The notes below the pieces were generated by a model. The model did no database searches. It worked only from the letters and a program-made list of their open reading frames with translations, and was not told the DNA's origin. Source: Mytilus galloprovincialis (taxonomy: Eukaryota; Mollusca; Bivalvia; Mytilida; Mytilidae). Taken from it: a DNA stretch of 64,000 nucleotides. This document shows, piece by piece, positions 29,101 to 44,100 of this stretch (position 1 is the stretch's first letter; each line of letters opens with the position of its first letter). A program made the position numbers and the translations under genes. The stretch covers positions 13,666,863 to 13,730,862 of the forward strand of contig NC_134849.1 in assembly GCF_965363235.1 (NCBI RefSeq), read 5' to 3'.

Positions 29101-32100
29101 TCTCTATTCTTTATATTCTTTGCCTCTTTTTCACTATTCTTTATATTCTTTGTCTCTTTTTCTCTATTCTTTATATTCTTAATTGCCTCTTTTTCTCTAT
29201 TCTTTATATTCTTTGCCTCTTTTTCACTATTCTTTATATTATTTGCCTCTTTTTCACTATTCTTTATATTCTTTGCCTCTTTTTCTCTATTCATTATATT
29301 GTTTGCCTCTTTTTCTCTATTCTTTATATTCTTTGCCTCTTTTTCTCTATTCTTTATATTTTTTGCCTCTTTTTCACTATTCTTTATATTCTTAATTGCC
29401 TCTTTTTCTCTATTCATTATATTCTTTGTCTCTTTTTCTCTATTCATTATATTCTTTGTCTCTTTTTCTCTATTCTTTATATTCTTTGCCTCTTTTTCTC
29501 TATTCATTATATTCTTTGCCTCTTTTTCTCTATTCTTTATATTCTTAATTGCCTCTTTTTCTCTATTCATTATATTCTTTGCCTCTTTTTCACTATTCAT
29601 TATATTCTTTGTCTCTTTTTCTCTATTCTTTATATTCTTTGCCTCTTTTTCACTATTCATTATATTCTTTGCCTCTTTTTCACTATTCTTTATATTCTTT
29701 GTCTCTTTTTCTCTATTCATTATATTCTTTGTCTCTTTTTCTCTATTCTTTATATTCTTTGCCTCTTTTTCTCTATTCATTATATTCTTTGTCTCTTTTT
29801 CTCTATTCTTTATATTCTTTGCCTCTTTTTCTCTATTCTTTATATTCTTTGCCTCTTTTTCTCTATTCTTTATATTATTTGCCTCTTTTTCACTATTCTT
29901 TATATTCTTTGCCTCTTTTTCTCTATTCATTATATTGTTTGCCTTTTTTTCTCTATTCTTTATATTCTTTGCCTCTTTTTCTCTATTCTTTATATTTTTT
30001 GCCTCTTTTTCACTATTCTTTATATTCTTTGTCTCTTTTTCTCTATTCTTTATATTCTTTGTCTCTTTTTCACTATTCTTTATATTCTTAATTGCCTCTT
30101 TTTCTCTATTCATTATATTCTTTGTCTCTTTTTCTCTATTCATTATATTCTTTGCCTCTTTTTCTCTATTCTTTATATTCTTTGCCTCTTTTTCACTATT
30201 CATTATATTCTTTGCCTCTTTTTCACTATTCTTTATATTCTTTGTCTCTTTTTCTCTATTCATTATATTCTTTGTCTCTTTTTCTCTATTCTTTATATTC
30301 TTTGCCTCTTTTTCTCTATTCATTATATTCTTTGTCTCTTTTTCTCTATTCTTTATATTCTTTGCCTCTTTTTCTCTATTCTTTATATTCTTTGCCTCTT
30401 TTTCACTATTCTTTATATTCTTAATTGCCTCTTTTTCTCTATTCTTTATATATATATATATATATTCTTTGCCTCTTTTTCACTATTCTTTATATTATTT
30501 GCCTCTTTTTCACTATTCTTTATATTCTTTGCCTCTTTTTCTCTATTCATTATATTGTTTGCCTCTTTTTCTCTATTCTTTATATTCTTTGCCTCTTTTT
30601 CTCTATTCTTTATATTTTTTGCCTCTTTTTCACTATTCTTTATATTCTTAGTCTCTTTTTCTCTATTCTTTATATTCTTTGTCTCTTTTTCACTATTCTT
30701 TATATTCTTAATTGCCTCTTTTTCTCTATTCTTTATATTCTTTGCCTCTTTTTCACTATTCTTTATATTATTTGCCTCTTTTTCACTATTCTTTATATTC
30801 TTTGCCTCTTTTTCTCTATTCATTATATTGTTTGCCTCTTTTTCTCTATTCTTTATATTCTTTGCCTCTTTTTCACTATTCTTTATATTCTTAATTGCCT
30901 CTTTTTCTCTATTCTTTATATTCTTTGCCTCTTTTTCACTATTCTTTATATTATTTGCCTCTTTTTCACTATTCTTTATATTCTTTGCCTCTTTTTCTCT
31001 ATTCATTATATTGTTTGCCTCTTTTTCTCTATTCTTTATATTCTTTGCCTCTTTTTCTCTATTCTTTATATTTTTTGCCTCTTTTTCACTATTCTTTATA
31101 TTCTTAGTCTCTTTTTCTCTATTCTTTATATTCTTTGTCTCTTTTTCACTATTCTTTATATTCTTAATTGCCTCTTTTTCTCTATTCATTATATTCTTTG
31201 TCTCTTTTTCTCTATTCATTATATTCTTTGTCTCTTTTTCTCTATTCTTTATATTCTTTGCCTCTTTTTCTCTATTCATTATATTCTTTGCCTCTTTTTC
31301 TCTATTCTTTATATTCTTAATTGCCTCTTTTTCTCTATTCATTATATTCTTTGTCTCTTTTTCTCTATTCATTATATTCTTTGTCTCTTTTTCTCTATTC
31401 TTTATATTCTTTGCCTCTTTTTCTCTATTCATTATATTCTTTGTCTCTTTTTCTCTATTCTTTATATTCTTTGCCTCTTTTTCTCTATTCTTTATATTCT
31501 TAATTGCCTCTTTTTCTCTATTCTTTATATATATATATATATATTCTTTGCCTCTTTTTCACTATTCTTTATATTATTTGCCTCTTTTTCTTTGTCTCTT
31601 TTTCTCTATTCTTTATATTCTTTGCCTCTTTTTCTCTATTCTTTATATTCTTTGCCTCTTTTTCACTATTCTTTATATTCTTAATTGCCTCTTTTTCTCT
31701 ATTCTTTATATATATATATATATATTCTTTGCCTCTTTTTCACTATTCTTTATATTATTAACCTCTTTTTTCACTATTCTTTATATTCTTTGCCTCTTTT
31801 TCTCTATTCATTATATTGTTTGCCTCTTTTTCTCTATTCTTTATATTCTTTGCCTCTTTTTCTCTATTCTTTATATTTTTTGCCTCTTTTTCACTATTCT
31901 TTATATTCTTTGTCTCTTTTTCACTATTCTTTATATTCTTAATTGCCTCTTTTTCTCTATTCATTATATTCTTTGTCTCTTTTTCTCTATTCATTATATT
32001 CTTTGTCTCTTTTTCTCTATTCTTTATATTCTTTGCCTCTTTTTCTCTATTCATTATATTCTTTGCCTCTTTTTCTCTATTCTTTATATTCTTTGCCTCT

Positions 32101-35100
32101 TTTTCTCTATTCTTTATATTTTTTGCCTCTTTTTCACTATTCTTTATATTCTTTGTCTCTTTTTCACTATTCTTTATATTCTTAATTGCCTCTTTTTCTC
32201 TATTCATTATATTCTTTGTCTCTTTTTCTCTATTCTTTATATTCTTTGCCTCTTTTTTTCTATTCTTTATATTCTTTGCCTCTTTTTCTCTATTCTTTAT
32301 ATTCTTTGCCTCTTTTTCTCTATTCTTTATATTCTTAATTGCCTTTTTTCTCTATTCTTTATATTCTTTGCCTCTTTTTCACTATTCATTATATTCTTTG
32401 CCTCTTTTTCACTATTCTTTATATTCTTTGTCTCTTTTTCTCTATTCATTATATTCTTTGTCTCTTTTTCTCTATTCTTTATATTCTTTGCCTCTTTTTC
32501 TCTATTCATTATATTCTTTGTCTCTTTTTCTCTATTCTTTATATTCTTTGCCTCTTTTTCTCTATTCTTTATATTCTTTGCCTCTTTTTCACTATTCTTT
32601 ATATTCTTAATTGCCTCTTTTTCTCTATTCTTTATATATATATATATATATTCTTTGCCTCTTTTTCACTATTCTTTATATTATTTGCCTCTTTTTCACT
32701 ATTCTTTATATTCTTTGCCTCTTTTTCTCTATTCATTATATTGTTTGCCTCTTTTTCTCTATTCTTTATATTCTTTGCCTCTTTTTCTCTATTCTTTATA
32801 TTTTTTGCCTCTTTTTCACTATTCTTTATATTCTTAGTCTCTTTTTCTCTATTCTTTATATTCTTTGTCTCTTTTTCACTATTCTTTATATTCTTAATTG
32901 CCTCTTTTTCTCTATTCTTTATATTCTTTGCCTCTTTTTCACTATTCTTTATATTATTTGCCTCTTTTTCACTATTCTTTATATTCTTTGCCTCTTTTTC
33001 TCTATTCATTATATTGTTTGCCTCTTTTTCTCTATTCTTTATATTCTTTGCCTCTTTTTCACTATTCTTTATATTCTTAATTGCCTCTTTTTCTCTATTC
33101 TTTATATTCTTTGCCTCTTTTTCACTATTCTTTATATTATTTGCCTCTTTTTCACTATTCTTTATATTCTTTGCCTCTTTTTCTCTATTCATTATATTGT
33201 TTGCCTCTTTTTCTCTATTCTTTATATTCTTTGCCTCTTTTTCTCTATTCTTTATATTTTTTGCCTCTTTTTCACTATTCTTTATATTCTTAGTCTCTTT
33301 TTCTCTATTCTTTATATTCTTTGTCTCTTTTTCACTATTCTTTATATTCTTAATTGCCTCTTTTTCTCTATTCATTATATTCTTTGTCTCTTTTTCTCTA
33401 TTCATTATATTCTTTGTCTCTTTTTCTCTATTCTTTATATTCTTTGCCTCTTTTTCTCTATTCATTATATTCTTTGCCTCTTTTTCTCTATTCTTTATAT
33501 TCTTAATTGCCTCTTTTTCTCTATTCATTATATTCTTTGTCTCTTTTTCTCTATTCATTATATTCTTTGTCTCTTTTTCTCTATTCTTTATATTCTTTGC
33601 CTCTTTTTCTCTATTCATTATATTCTTTGTCTCTTTTTCTCTATTCTTTATATTCTTTGCCTCTTTTTCTCTATTCTTTATATTCTTAATTGCCTCTTTT
33701 TCTCTATTCTTTATATATATATATATATATATTCTTTGCCTCTTTTTCACTATTCTTTATATTATTTGCCTCTTTTTCTTTGTCTCTTTTTCTCTATTCT
33801 TTATATTCTTTGCCTCTTTTTCTCTATTCTTTATATTCTTTGCCTCTTTTTCACTATTCTTTATATTCTTAATTGCCTCTTTTTCTCTATTCTTTATATA
33901 TATATATATATATTCTTTGCCTCTTTTTCACTATTCTTTATATTATTTGCCTCTTTTTTCACTATTCTTTATATTCTTTGCCTCTTTTTCTCTATTCATT
34001 ATATTGTTTGCCTCTTTTTCTCTATTCTTTATATTCTTTGCCTCTTTTTCTCTATTCTTTATATTTTTTGCCTCTTTTTCACTATTCTTTATATTTTTTG
34101 TCTCTTTTTCACTATTCTTTATATTCTTAATTGCCTCTTTTTCTCTATTCATTATATTCTTTGTCTCTTTTTCTCTATTCATTATATTCTTTGTCTCTTT
34201 TTCTCTATTCTTTATATTCTTTGCCTCTTTTTCTCTATTCATATTCTTTGCCTCTTTTTCTCTATTCTTTATATTATTTGCCTCTTTTTCTCTATTCTTT
34301 ATATTTTTTGCCTCTTTTTCACTATTCTTTATATTCTTTGTCTCTTTTTCACTATTCTTTATATTCTTAATTGCCTCTTTTTCTCTATTCATTATATTCT
34401 TTGTCTCTTTTTCTCTATTCTTTATATTCTTTGCCTCTTTTTTTCTATTCTTTATATTCTTTGCCTCTTTTTCTCTATTCTTTATATTCTTTGCCTCTTT
34501 TTCTCTATTCTTTATATTCTTAATTTCCTTTTTTCTCTATTCTTTATATTCTTTGCCTCTTTTTCACTATTCTTTATATTATTTGCCTCTTTTTCTCTAT
34601 TCTTTATATTCTTTGTCTCTTTTTCACTATTCTTTATATTCTTTGTCTCTTTTTCTCTATTCTTTATATTCTTTGTCTCTTTTTCACTATTCTTTATATT
34701 CTTAATTGCCTCTTTTTCTCTATTCATTATATTGTTTGTCTCTTTTTCTCTATTCATTATATTGTTTGTCTCTTTTTCTCTATTCTTTATATTCTTTGCC
34801 TCTTTTTCTCTATTCTTTATATTCTTTGCCTCTTTTTCTCTATTCTTTATATTCTTTGCCTCTTTTTCACTATTCTTTATATTCTTTGCCTCTTTTTCAC
34901 CATTCTTTATATTCTTTACCTCTTTTTCTCTATTCTTTATATTCTTTGCCTCTTTTTCTCTATTCTTTATATTCTTTGTCTCTTTTTCTCTATTCTTATA
35001 TTCTTTGTCTCTTTCTCTATTCTTTATATTCTTTGCCTCTTTTTCTCTATTCTTTATATTCTTTGCCTCTTTTTCTCTATACTAATTATATTCTTTGTCT

Positions 35101-38100
35101 CTTTTTCTCTATTCTTATATTCTTTGTCTCTTTCTCTATTCTTTATATTCTTTGCCTCTTTTTCTCTATTCTTTATATTCTTTGCCTCTTTTTCACCATT
35201 CTTTATATTCTTTGCCTCTTTTTCTCTATTCTTTATATTCTTTGCCTCTTTTTCTCTAATTTCTTTATATTCTTTGCCTCTTTTTCTCTATTCTTTATAT
35301 TCTTTGCCTCTTTTTCACCATTCTTTATATTCTTTGCCTCTTTTTCTCTATTCTTTATATTCTTTGCCTCTTTTTCTCTATTCTTTATATTCTTTGTCTC
35401 TTTTTCTCTATTCTTTATATTCTTTGCCTCTTTTTCTCTATTCTTTATATTCTTTGCCTCTTTTCTCTATTCTTTATATTCTTTGTCTCTTTTTCTCTAT
35501 TCTTATATTCTTTGTCTCTTTCTCTATTCTTTATATTCTTTGCCTCTTTTTTTCTATTCTTTATATTCTTTGCCTCTTTTTCTCTATTCTTTAGATTCTT
35601 TGCCTTTTTTTCTCTATTCTTTATATTCTTAATTGCCTTTTTTCTCTATTCTTTATATTCTTTGCCTCTTTTTCTCTATTCATTATATTGTTTGCCTCTT
35701 TTTCTCTATTCTTTATATTCTTTGCCTCTTTTTCACTATTCTTTATATTCTTTGTCTCTTTTTCTCTATTCTTTATATTCTTTGTCTCTTTTTCACTATT
35801 CTTTATATTCTTAATTGCCTCTTTTTCTCTATTCATTATATTCTTTGTCTCTTTTTCTCTATTCATTATATTGTTTGTCTCTTTTTCTCTATTCTTTATA
35901 TTCTTTGCCTCTTTTTCTCTATTCTTTATATTCTTTGCCTCTTTTTCTCTATTCTTTATATTCTTTGCCTCTTTTTCACTATTCTTTATATTCTTTGTCT
36001 CTTTTTCTCTATTCTTTATATTCTTAATTGCCTCTTTTTCTCTATTCTTTATATTCTTTGCCTCTTTTTCACTATTCTTTATATTATTTGCCTCTTTTTC
36101 ACTATTCTTTATATTCTTTGCCTCTTTTTCTCTATTCATTATATTGTTTGCCTCTTTTTCTCTATTCTTTATATTCTTTGCCTCTTTTTCTCTATTCTTT
36201 ATATTTTTTGCCTCTTTTTCACTATTCTTTATATTCTTAATTGCCTCTTTTTCACTATTCTTTATATTCTTTGTCTCTTTTTCACTATTCATTATATTCT
36301 TAATTGCCTCTTTTTCTCTATTCATTATATTCTTTGTCTCTTTTTCTCTATTCATTATATTCTTTGTCTCTTTTTCTCTATTCTTTATATTCTTTGCCTC
36401 TTTTTCTCTATTCATTATATTCTTTGCCTCTTTTTCTCTATTCTTTATATTCTTAATTGCCTCTTTTTCTCTATTCATTATATTCTTTGCCTCTTTTTCA
36501 CTATTCTTTATATTCTTTGTCTCTTTTTCTCTATTCATTATATTCTTTGTCTCTTTTTCTCTATTCTTTATATTCTTTGCCTCTTTTTCACTATTCATTA
36601 TATTCTTTGCCTCTTTTTCACTATTCTTTATATTCTTTGTCTCTTTTTCTCTATTCATTATATTCTTTGTCTCTTTTTCTCTATTCTTTATATTCTTTGC
36701 CTCTTTTTCTCTATTCATTATATTCTTTGCCTCTTTTTCACTATTCTTTATATTCTTTGTCTCTTTTTCTCTATTCATTATATTCTTTGTCTCTTTTTCT
36801 CTATTCTTTATATTCTTTGCCTCTTTTTCACTATTCTTTATATTCTTTGTCTCTTTTTCTCTATTCTTTATATTCTTTGTCTCTTTTTCACTATTCTTTA
36901 TATTCTTAATTGCCTCTTTTTCTCTATTCATTATATTCTTTGTCTCTTTTTCTCTATTCATTATATTGTTTGTCTCTTTTTCTCTATTCTTTATATTCTT
37001 TGCCTCTTTTTCTCTATTCTTTATATTCTTTGCCTCTTTTTCTCTATTCTTTATATTCTTTGCCTCTTTTTCACTATTCTTTATATTCTTTGTCTCTTTT
37101 TCTCTATTCTTTATATTCTTAATTGCCTCTTTTTCTCTATTCTTTATATTCTTTGCCTCTTTTTCACTATTCTTTATATTATTTGCCTCTTTTTCACTAT
37201 TCTTTATATTCTTTGCCTCTTTTTCTCTATTCATTATATTGTTTGCCTCTTTTTCTCTATTCTTTATATTCTTTGCCTCTTTTTCTCTATTCTTTATATT
37301 TTTTGCCTCTTTTTCACTATTCTTTATATTCTTAATTGCCTCTTTTTCTCTATTCATTATATTCTTTGTCTCTTTTTCTCTATTCATTATATTCTTTGTC
37401 TCTTTTTCTCTATTCTTTATATTCTTTGCCTCTTTTTCTCTATTCATTATATTCTTTGCCTCTTTTTCTCTATTCTTTATATTCTTAATTGCCTCTTTTT
37501 CTCTATTCATTATATTCTTTGCCTCTTTTTCACTATTCATTATATTCTTTGTCTCTTTTTCTCTATTCTTTATATTCTTTGCCTCTTTTTCACTATTCAT
37601 TATATTCTTTGCCTCTTTTTCACTATTCTTTATATTCTTTGTCTCTTTTTCTCTATTCATTATATTCTTTGTCTCTTTTTCTCTATTCTTTATATTCTTT
37701 GCCTCTTTTTCTCTATTCATTATATTCTTTGTCTCTTTTTCTCTATTCTTTATATTCTTTGCCTCTTTTTCTCTATTCTTTATATTCTTTGCCTCTTTTT
37801 CTCTATTCTTTATATTATTTGCCTCTTTTTCACTATTCTTTATATTCTTTGCCTCTTTTTCTCTATTCATTATATTGTTTGCCTTTTTTTCTCTATTCTT
37901 TATATTCTTTGCCTCTTTTTCTCTATTCTTTATATTTTTTGCCTCTTTTTCACTATTCTTTATATTCTTTGTCTCTTTTTCTCTATTCTTTATATTCTTT
38001 GTCTCTTTTTCACTATTCTTTATATTCTTAATTGCCTCTTTTTCTCTATTCATTATATTCTTTGTCTCTTTTTCTCTATTCATTATATTCTTTGCCTCTT

Positions 38101-41100
38101 TTTCTCTATTCTTTATATTCTTTGCCTCTTTTTCACTATTCATTATATTCTTTGCCTCTTTTTCACTATTCTTTATATTCTTTGTCTCTTTTTCTCTATT
38201 CATTATATTCTTTGTCTCTTTTTCTCTATTCTTTATATTCTTTGCCTCTTTTTCTCTATTCATTATATTCTTTGTCTCTTTTTCTCTATTCTTTATATTC
38301 TTTGCCTCTTTTTCTCTATTCTTTATATTCTTTGCCTCTTTTTCACTATTCTTTATATTCTTAATTGCCTCTTTTTCTCTATTCTTTATATATATATATA
38401 TATATTCTTTGCCTCTTTTTCACTATTCTTTATATTATTTGCCTCTTTTTCACTATTCTTTATATTCTTTGCCTCTTTTTCTCTATTCATTATATTGTTT
38501 GCCTCTTTTTCTCTATTCTTTATATTCTTTGCCTCTTTTTCTCTATTCTTTATATTTTTTGCCTCTTTTTCACTATTCTTTATATTCTTAGTCTCTTTTT
38601 CTCTATTCTTTATATTCTTTGTCTCTTTTTCACTATTCTTTATATTCTTAATTGCCTCTTTTTCTCTATTCTTTATATTCTTTGCCTCTTTTTCACTATT
38701 CTTTATATTATTTGCCTCTTTTTCACTATTCTTTATATTCTTTGCCTCTTTTTCTCTATTCATTATATTGTTTGCCTCTTTTTCTCTATTCTTTATATTC
38801 TTTGCCTCTTTTTCACTATTCTTTATATTCTTAATTGCCTCTTTTTCTCTATTCTTTATATTCTTTGCCTCTTTTTCACTATTCTTTATATTATTTGCCT
38901 CTTTTTCACTATTCTTTATATTCTTTGCCTCTTTTTCTCTATTCATTATATTGTTTGCCTCTTTTTCTCTATTCTTTATATTCTTTGCCTCTTTTTCTCT
39001 ATTCTTTATATTTTTTGCCTCTTTTTCACTATTCTTTATATTCTTAGTCTCTTTTTCTCTATTCTTTATATTCTTTGTCTCTTTTTCACTATTCTTTATA
39101 TTCTTAATTGCCTCTTTTTCTCTATTCATTATATTCTTTGTCTCTTTTTCTCTATTCATTATATTCTTTGTCTCTTTTTCTCTATTCTTTATATTCTTTG
39201 CCTCTTTTTCACTATTCTTTATATTCTTTGCCTCTTTTTCACCATTCTTTATATTCTTTACCTCTTTTTCTCTATTCTTTATATTCTTTGCCTCTTTTTC
39301 TCTATTCTTTATATTCTTTGTCTCTTTTTCTCTATTCTTATATTCTTTGTCTCTTTCTCTATTCTTTATATTCTTTGCCTCTTTTTCTCTATTCTTTATA
39401 TTCTTTGCCTCTTTTTCTCTATACTAATTATATTCTTTGTCTCTTTTTCTCTATTCTTATATTCTTTGTCTCTTTCTCTATTCTTTATATTCTTTGCCTC
39501 TTTTTCTCTATTCTTTATATTCTTTGCCTCTTTTTCACCATTCTTTATATTCTTTGCCTCTTTTTCTCTATTCTTTATATTCTTTGCCTCTTTTTCTCTA
39601 ATTTCTTTATATTCTTTGCCTCTTTTTCTCTATTCTTTATATTCTTTGCCTCTTTTTCACCATTCTTTATATTCTTTGCCTCTTTTTCTCTATTCTTTAT
39701 ATTCTTTGCCTCTTTTTCTCTATTCTTTATATTCTTTGTCTCTTTTTCTCTATTCTTTATATTCTTTGCCTCTTTTTCTCTATTCTTTATATTCTTTGCC
39801 TCTTTTCTCTATTCTTTATATTCTTTGTCTCTTTTTCTCTATTCTTATATTCTTTGTCTCTTTCTCTATTCTTTATATTCTTTGCCTCTTTTTTTCTATT
39901 CTTTATATTCTTTGCCTCTTTTTCTCTATTCTTTAGATTCTTTGCCTTTTTTTCTCTATTCTTTATATTCTTAATTGCCTTTTTTCTCTATTCTTTATAT
40001 TCTTTGCCTCTTTTTCTCTATTCATTATATTGTTTGCCTCTTTTTCTCTATTCTTTATATTCTTTGCCTCTTTTTCACTATTCTTTATATTCTTTGTCTC
40101 TTTTTCTCTATTCTTTATATTCTTTGTCTCTTTTTCACTATTCTTTATATTCTTAATTGCCTCTTTTTCTCTATTCATTATATTCTTTGTCTCTTTTTCT
40201 CTATTCATTATATTGTTTGTCTCTTTTTCTCTATTCTTTATATTCTTTGCCTCTTTTTCTCTATTCTTTATATTCTTTGCCTCTTTTTCTCTATTCTTTA
40301 TATTCTTTGCCTCTTTTTCACTATTCTTTATATTCTTTGTCTCTTTTTCTCTATTCTTTATATTCTTAATTGCCTCTTTTTCTCTATTCTTTATATTCTT
40401 TGCCTCTTTTTCACTATTCTTTATATTATTTGCCTCTTTTTCACTATTCTTTATATTCTTTGCCTCTTTTTCTCTATTCATTATATTGTTTGCCTCTTTT
40501 TCTCTATTCTTTATATTCTTTGCCTCTTTTTCTCTATTCTTTATATTTTTTGCCTCTTTTTCACTATTCTTTATATTCTTAATTGCCTCTTTTTCACTAT
40601 TCTTTATATTCTTTGTCTCTTTTTCACTATTCATTATATTCTTAATTGCCTCTTTTTCTCTATTCATTATATTCTTTGTCTCTTTTTCTCTATTCATTAT
40701 ATTCTTTGTCTCTTTTTCTCTATTCTTTATATTCTTTGCCTCTTTTTCTCTATTCATTATATTCTTTGCCTCTTTTTCTCTATTCTTTATATTCTTAATT
40801 GCCTCTTTTTCTCTATTCATTATATTCTTTGCCTCTTTTTCACTATTCTTTATATTCTTTGTCTCTTTTTCTCTATTCATTATATTCTTTGTCTCTTTTT
40901 CTCTATTCTTTATATTCTTTGCCTCTTTTTCACTATTCATTATATTCTTTGCCTCTTTTTCACTATTCTTTATATTCTTTGTCTCTTTTTCTCTATTCAT
41001 TATATTCTTTGTCTCTTTTTCTCTATTCTTTATATTCTTTGCCTCTTTTTCTCTATTCATTATATTCTTTGCCTCTTTTTCACTATTCTTTATATTCTTT

Positions 41101-44100
41101 GTCTCTTTTTCTCTATTCATTATATTCTTTGTCTCTTTTTCTCTATTCTTTATATTCTTTGCCTCTTTTTCACTATTCTTTATATTCTTTGTCTCTTTTT
41201 CTCTATTCTTTATATTCTTTGTCTCTTTTTCACTATTCTTTATATTCTTAATTGCCTCTTTTTCTCTATTCATTATATTCTTTGTCTCTTTTTCTCTATT
41301 CATTATATTGTTTGTCTCTTTTTCTCTATTCTTTATATTCTTTGCCTCTTTTTCTCTATTCTTTATATTCTTTGCCTCTTTTTCTCTATTCTTTATATTC
41401 TTTGCCTCTTTTTCACTATTCTTTATATTCTTTGTCTCTTTTTCTCTATTCTTTATATTCTTAATTGCCTCTTTTTCTCTATTCTTTATATTCTTTGCCT
41501 CTTTTTCACTATTCTTTATATTATTTGCCTCTTTTTCACTATTCTTTATATTCTTTGCCTCTTTTTCTCTATTCATTATATTGTTTGCCTCTTTTTCTCT
41601 ATTCTTTATATTCTTTGCCTCTTTTTCTCTATTCTTTATATTTTTTGCCTCTTTTTCACTATTCTTTATATTCTTAATTGCCTCTTTTTCTCTATTCATT
41701 ATATTCTTTGTCTCTTTTTCTCTATTCATTATATTCTTTGTCTCTTTTTCTCTATTCTTTATATTCTTTGCCTCTTTTTCTCTATTCATTATATTCTTTG
41801 CCTCTTTTTCTCTATTCTTTATATTCTTAATTGCCTCTTTTTCTCTATTCATTATATTCTTTGCCTCTTTTTCACTATTCATTATATTCTTTGTCTCTTT
41901 TTCTCTATTCTTTATATTCTTTGCCTCTTTTTCACTATTCATTATATTCTTTGCCTCTTTTTCACTATTCTTTATATTCTTTGTCTCTTTTTCTCTATTC
42001 ATTATATTCTTTGTCTCTTTTTCTCTATTCTTTATATTCTTTGCCTCTTTTTCTCTATTCATTATATTCTTTGTCTCTTTTTCTCTATTCTTTATATTCT
42101 TTGCCTCTTTTTCTCTATTCTTTATATTCTTTGCCTCTTTTTCTCTATTCTTTATATTATTTGCCTCTTTTTCACTATTCTTTATATTCTTTGCCTCTTT
42201 TTCTCTATTCATTATATTGTTTGCCTTTTTTTCTCTATTCTTTATATTCTTTGCCTCTTTTTCTCTATTCTTTATATTTTTTGCCTCTTTTTCACTATTC
42301 TTTATATTCTTTGTCTCTTTTTCTCTATTCTTTATATTCTTTGTCTCTTTTTCACTATTCTTTATATTCTTAATTGCCTCTTTTTCTCTATTCATTATAT
42401 TCTTTGTCTCTTTTTCTCTATTCATTATATTCTTTGCCTCTTTTTCTCTATTCTTTATATTCTTTGCCTCTTTTTCACTATTCATTATATTCTTTGCCTC
42501 TTTTTCACTATTCTTTATATTCTTTGTCTCTTTTTCTCTATTCATTATATTCTTTGTCTCTTTTTCTCTATTCTTTATATTCTTTGCCTCTTTTTCTCTA
42601 TTCATTATATTCTTTGTCTCTTTTTCTCTATTCTTTATATTCTTTGCCTCTTTTTCTCTATTCTTTATATTCTTTGCCTCTTTTTCACTATTCTTTATAT
42701 TCTTAATTGCCTCTTTTTCTCTATTCTTTATATATATATATATATATTCTTTGCCTCTTTTTCACTATTCTTTATATTATTTGCCTCTTTTTCACTATTC
42801 TTTATATTCTTTGCCTCTTTTTCTCTATTCATTATATTGTTTGCCTCTTTTTCTCTATTCTTTATATTCTTTGCCTCTTTTTCTCTATTCTTTATATTTT
42901 TTGCCTCTTTTTCACTATTCTTTATATTCTTAGTCTCTTTTTCTCTATTCTTTATATTCTTTGTCTCTTTTTCACTATTCTTTATATTCTTAATTGCCTC
43001 TTTTTCTCTATTCTTTATATTCTTTGCCTCTTTTTCACTATTCTTTATATTATTTGCCTCTTTTTCACTATTCTTTATATTCTTTGCCTCTTTTTCTCTA
43101 TTCATTATATTGTTTGCCTCTTTTTCTCTATTCTTTATATTCTTTGCCTCTTTTTCACTATTCTTTATATTCTTAATTGCCTCTTTTTCTCTATTCTTTA
43201 TATTCTTTGCCTCTTTTTCACTATTCTTTATATTATTTGCCTCTTTTTCACTATTCTTTATATTCTTTGCCTCTTTTTCTCTATTCATTATATTGTTTGC
43301 CTCTTTTTCTCTATTCTTTATATTCTTTGCCTCTTTTTCTCTATTCTTTATATTTTTTGCCTCTTTTTCACTATTCTTTATATTCTTAGTCTCTTTTTCT
43401 CTATTCTTTATATTCTTTGTCTCTTTTTCACTATTCTTTATATTCTTAATTGCCTCTTTTTCTCTATTCATTATATTCTTTGTCTCTTTTTCTCTATTCA
43501 TTATATTCTTTGTCTCTTTTTCTCTATTCTTTATATTCTTTGCCTCTTTTTCTCTATTCATTATATTCTTTGCCTCTTTTTCTCTATTCTTTATATTCTT
43601 AATTGCCTCTTTTTCTCTATTCATTATATTCTTTGTCTCTTTTTCTCTATTCATTATATTCTTTGTCTCTTTTTCTCTATTCTTTATATTCTTTGCCTCT
43701 TTTTCTCTATTCATTATATTCTTTGTCTCTTTTTCTCTATTCTTTATATTCTTTGCCTCTTTTTCTCTATTCTTTATATTCTTAATTGCCTCTTTTTCTC
43801 TATTCTTTATATATATATATATATATTCTTTGCCTCTTTTTCACTATTCTTTATATTATTTGCCTCTTTTTCTTTGTCTCTTTTTCTCTATTCTTTATAT
43901 TCTTTGCCTCTTTTTCTCTATTCTTTATATTCTTTGCCTCTTTTTCACTATTCTTTATATTCTTAATTGCCTCTTTTTCTCTATTCTTTATATATATATA
44001 TATATATTCTTTGCCTCTTTTTCACTATTCTTTATATTATTAACCTCTTTTTTCACTATTCTTTATATTCTTTGCCTCTTTTTCTCTATTCATTATATTG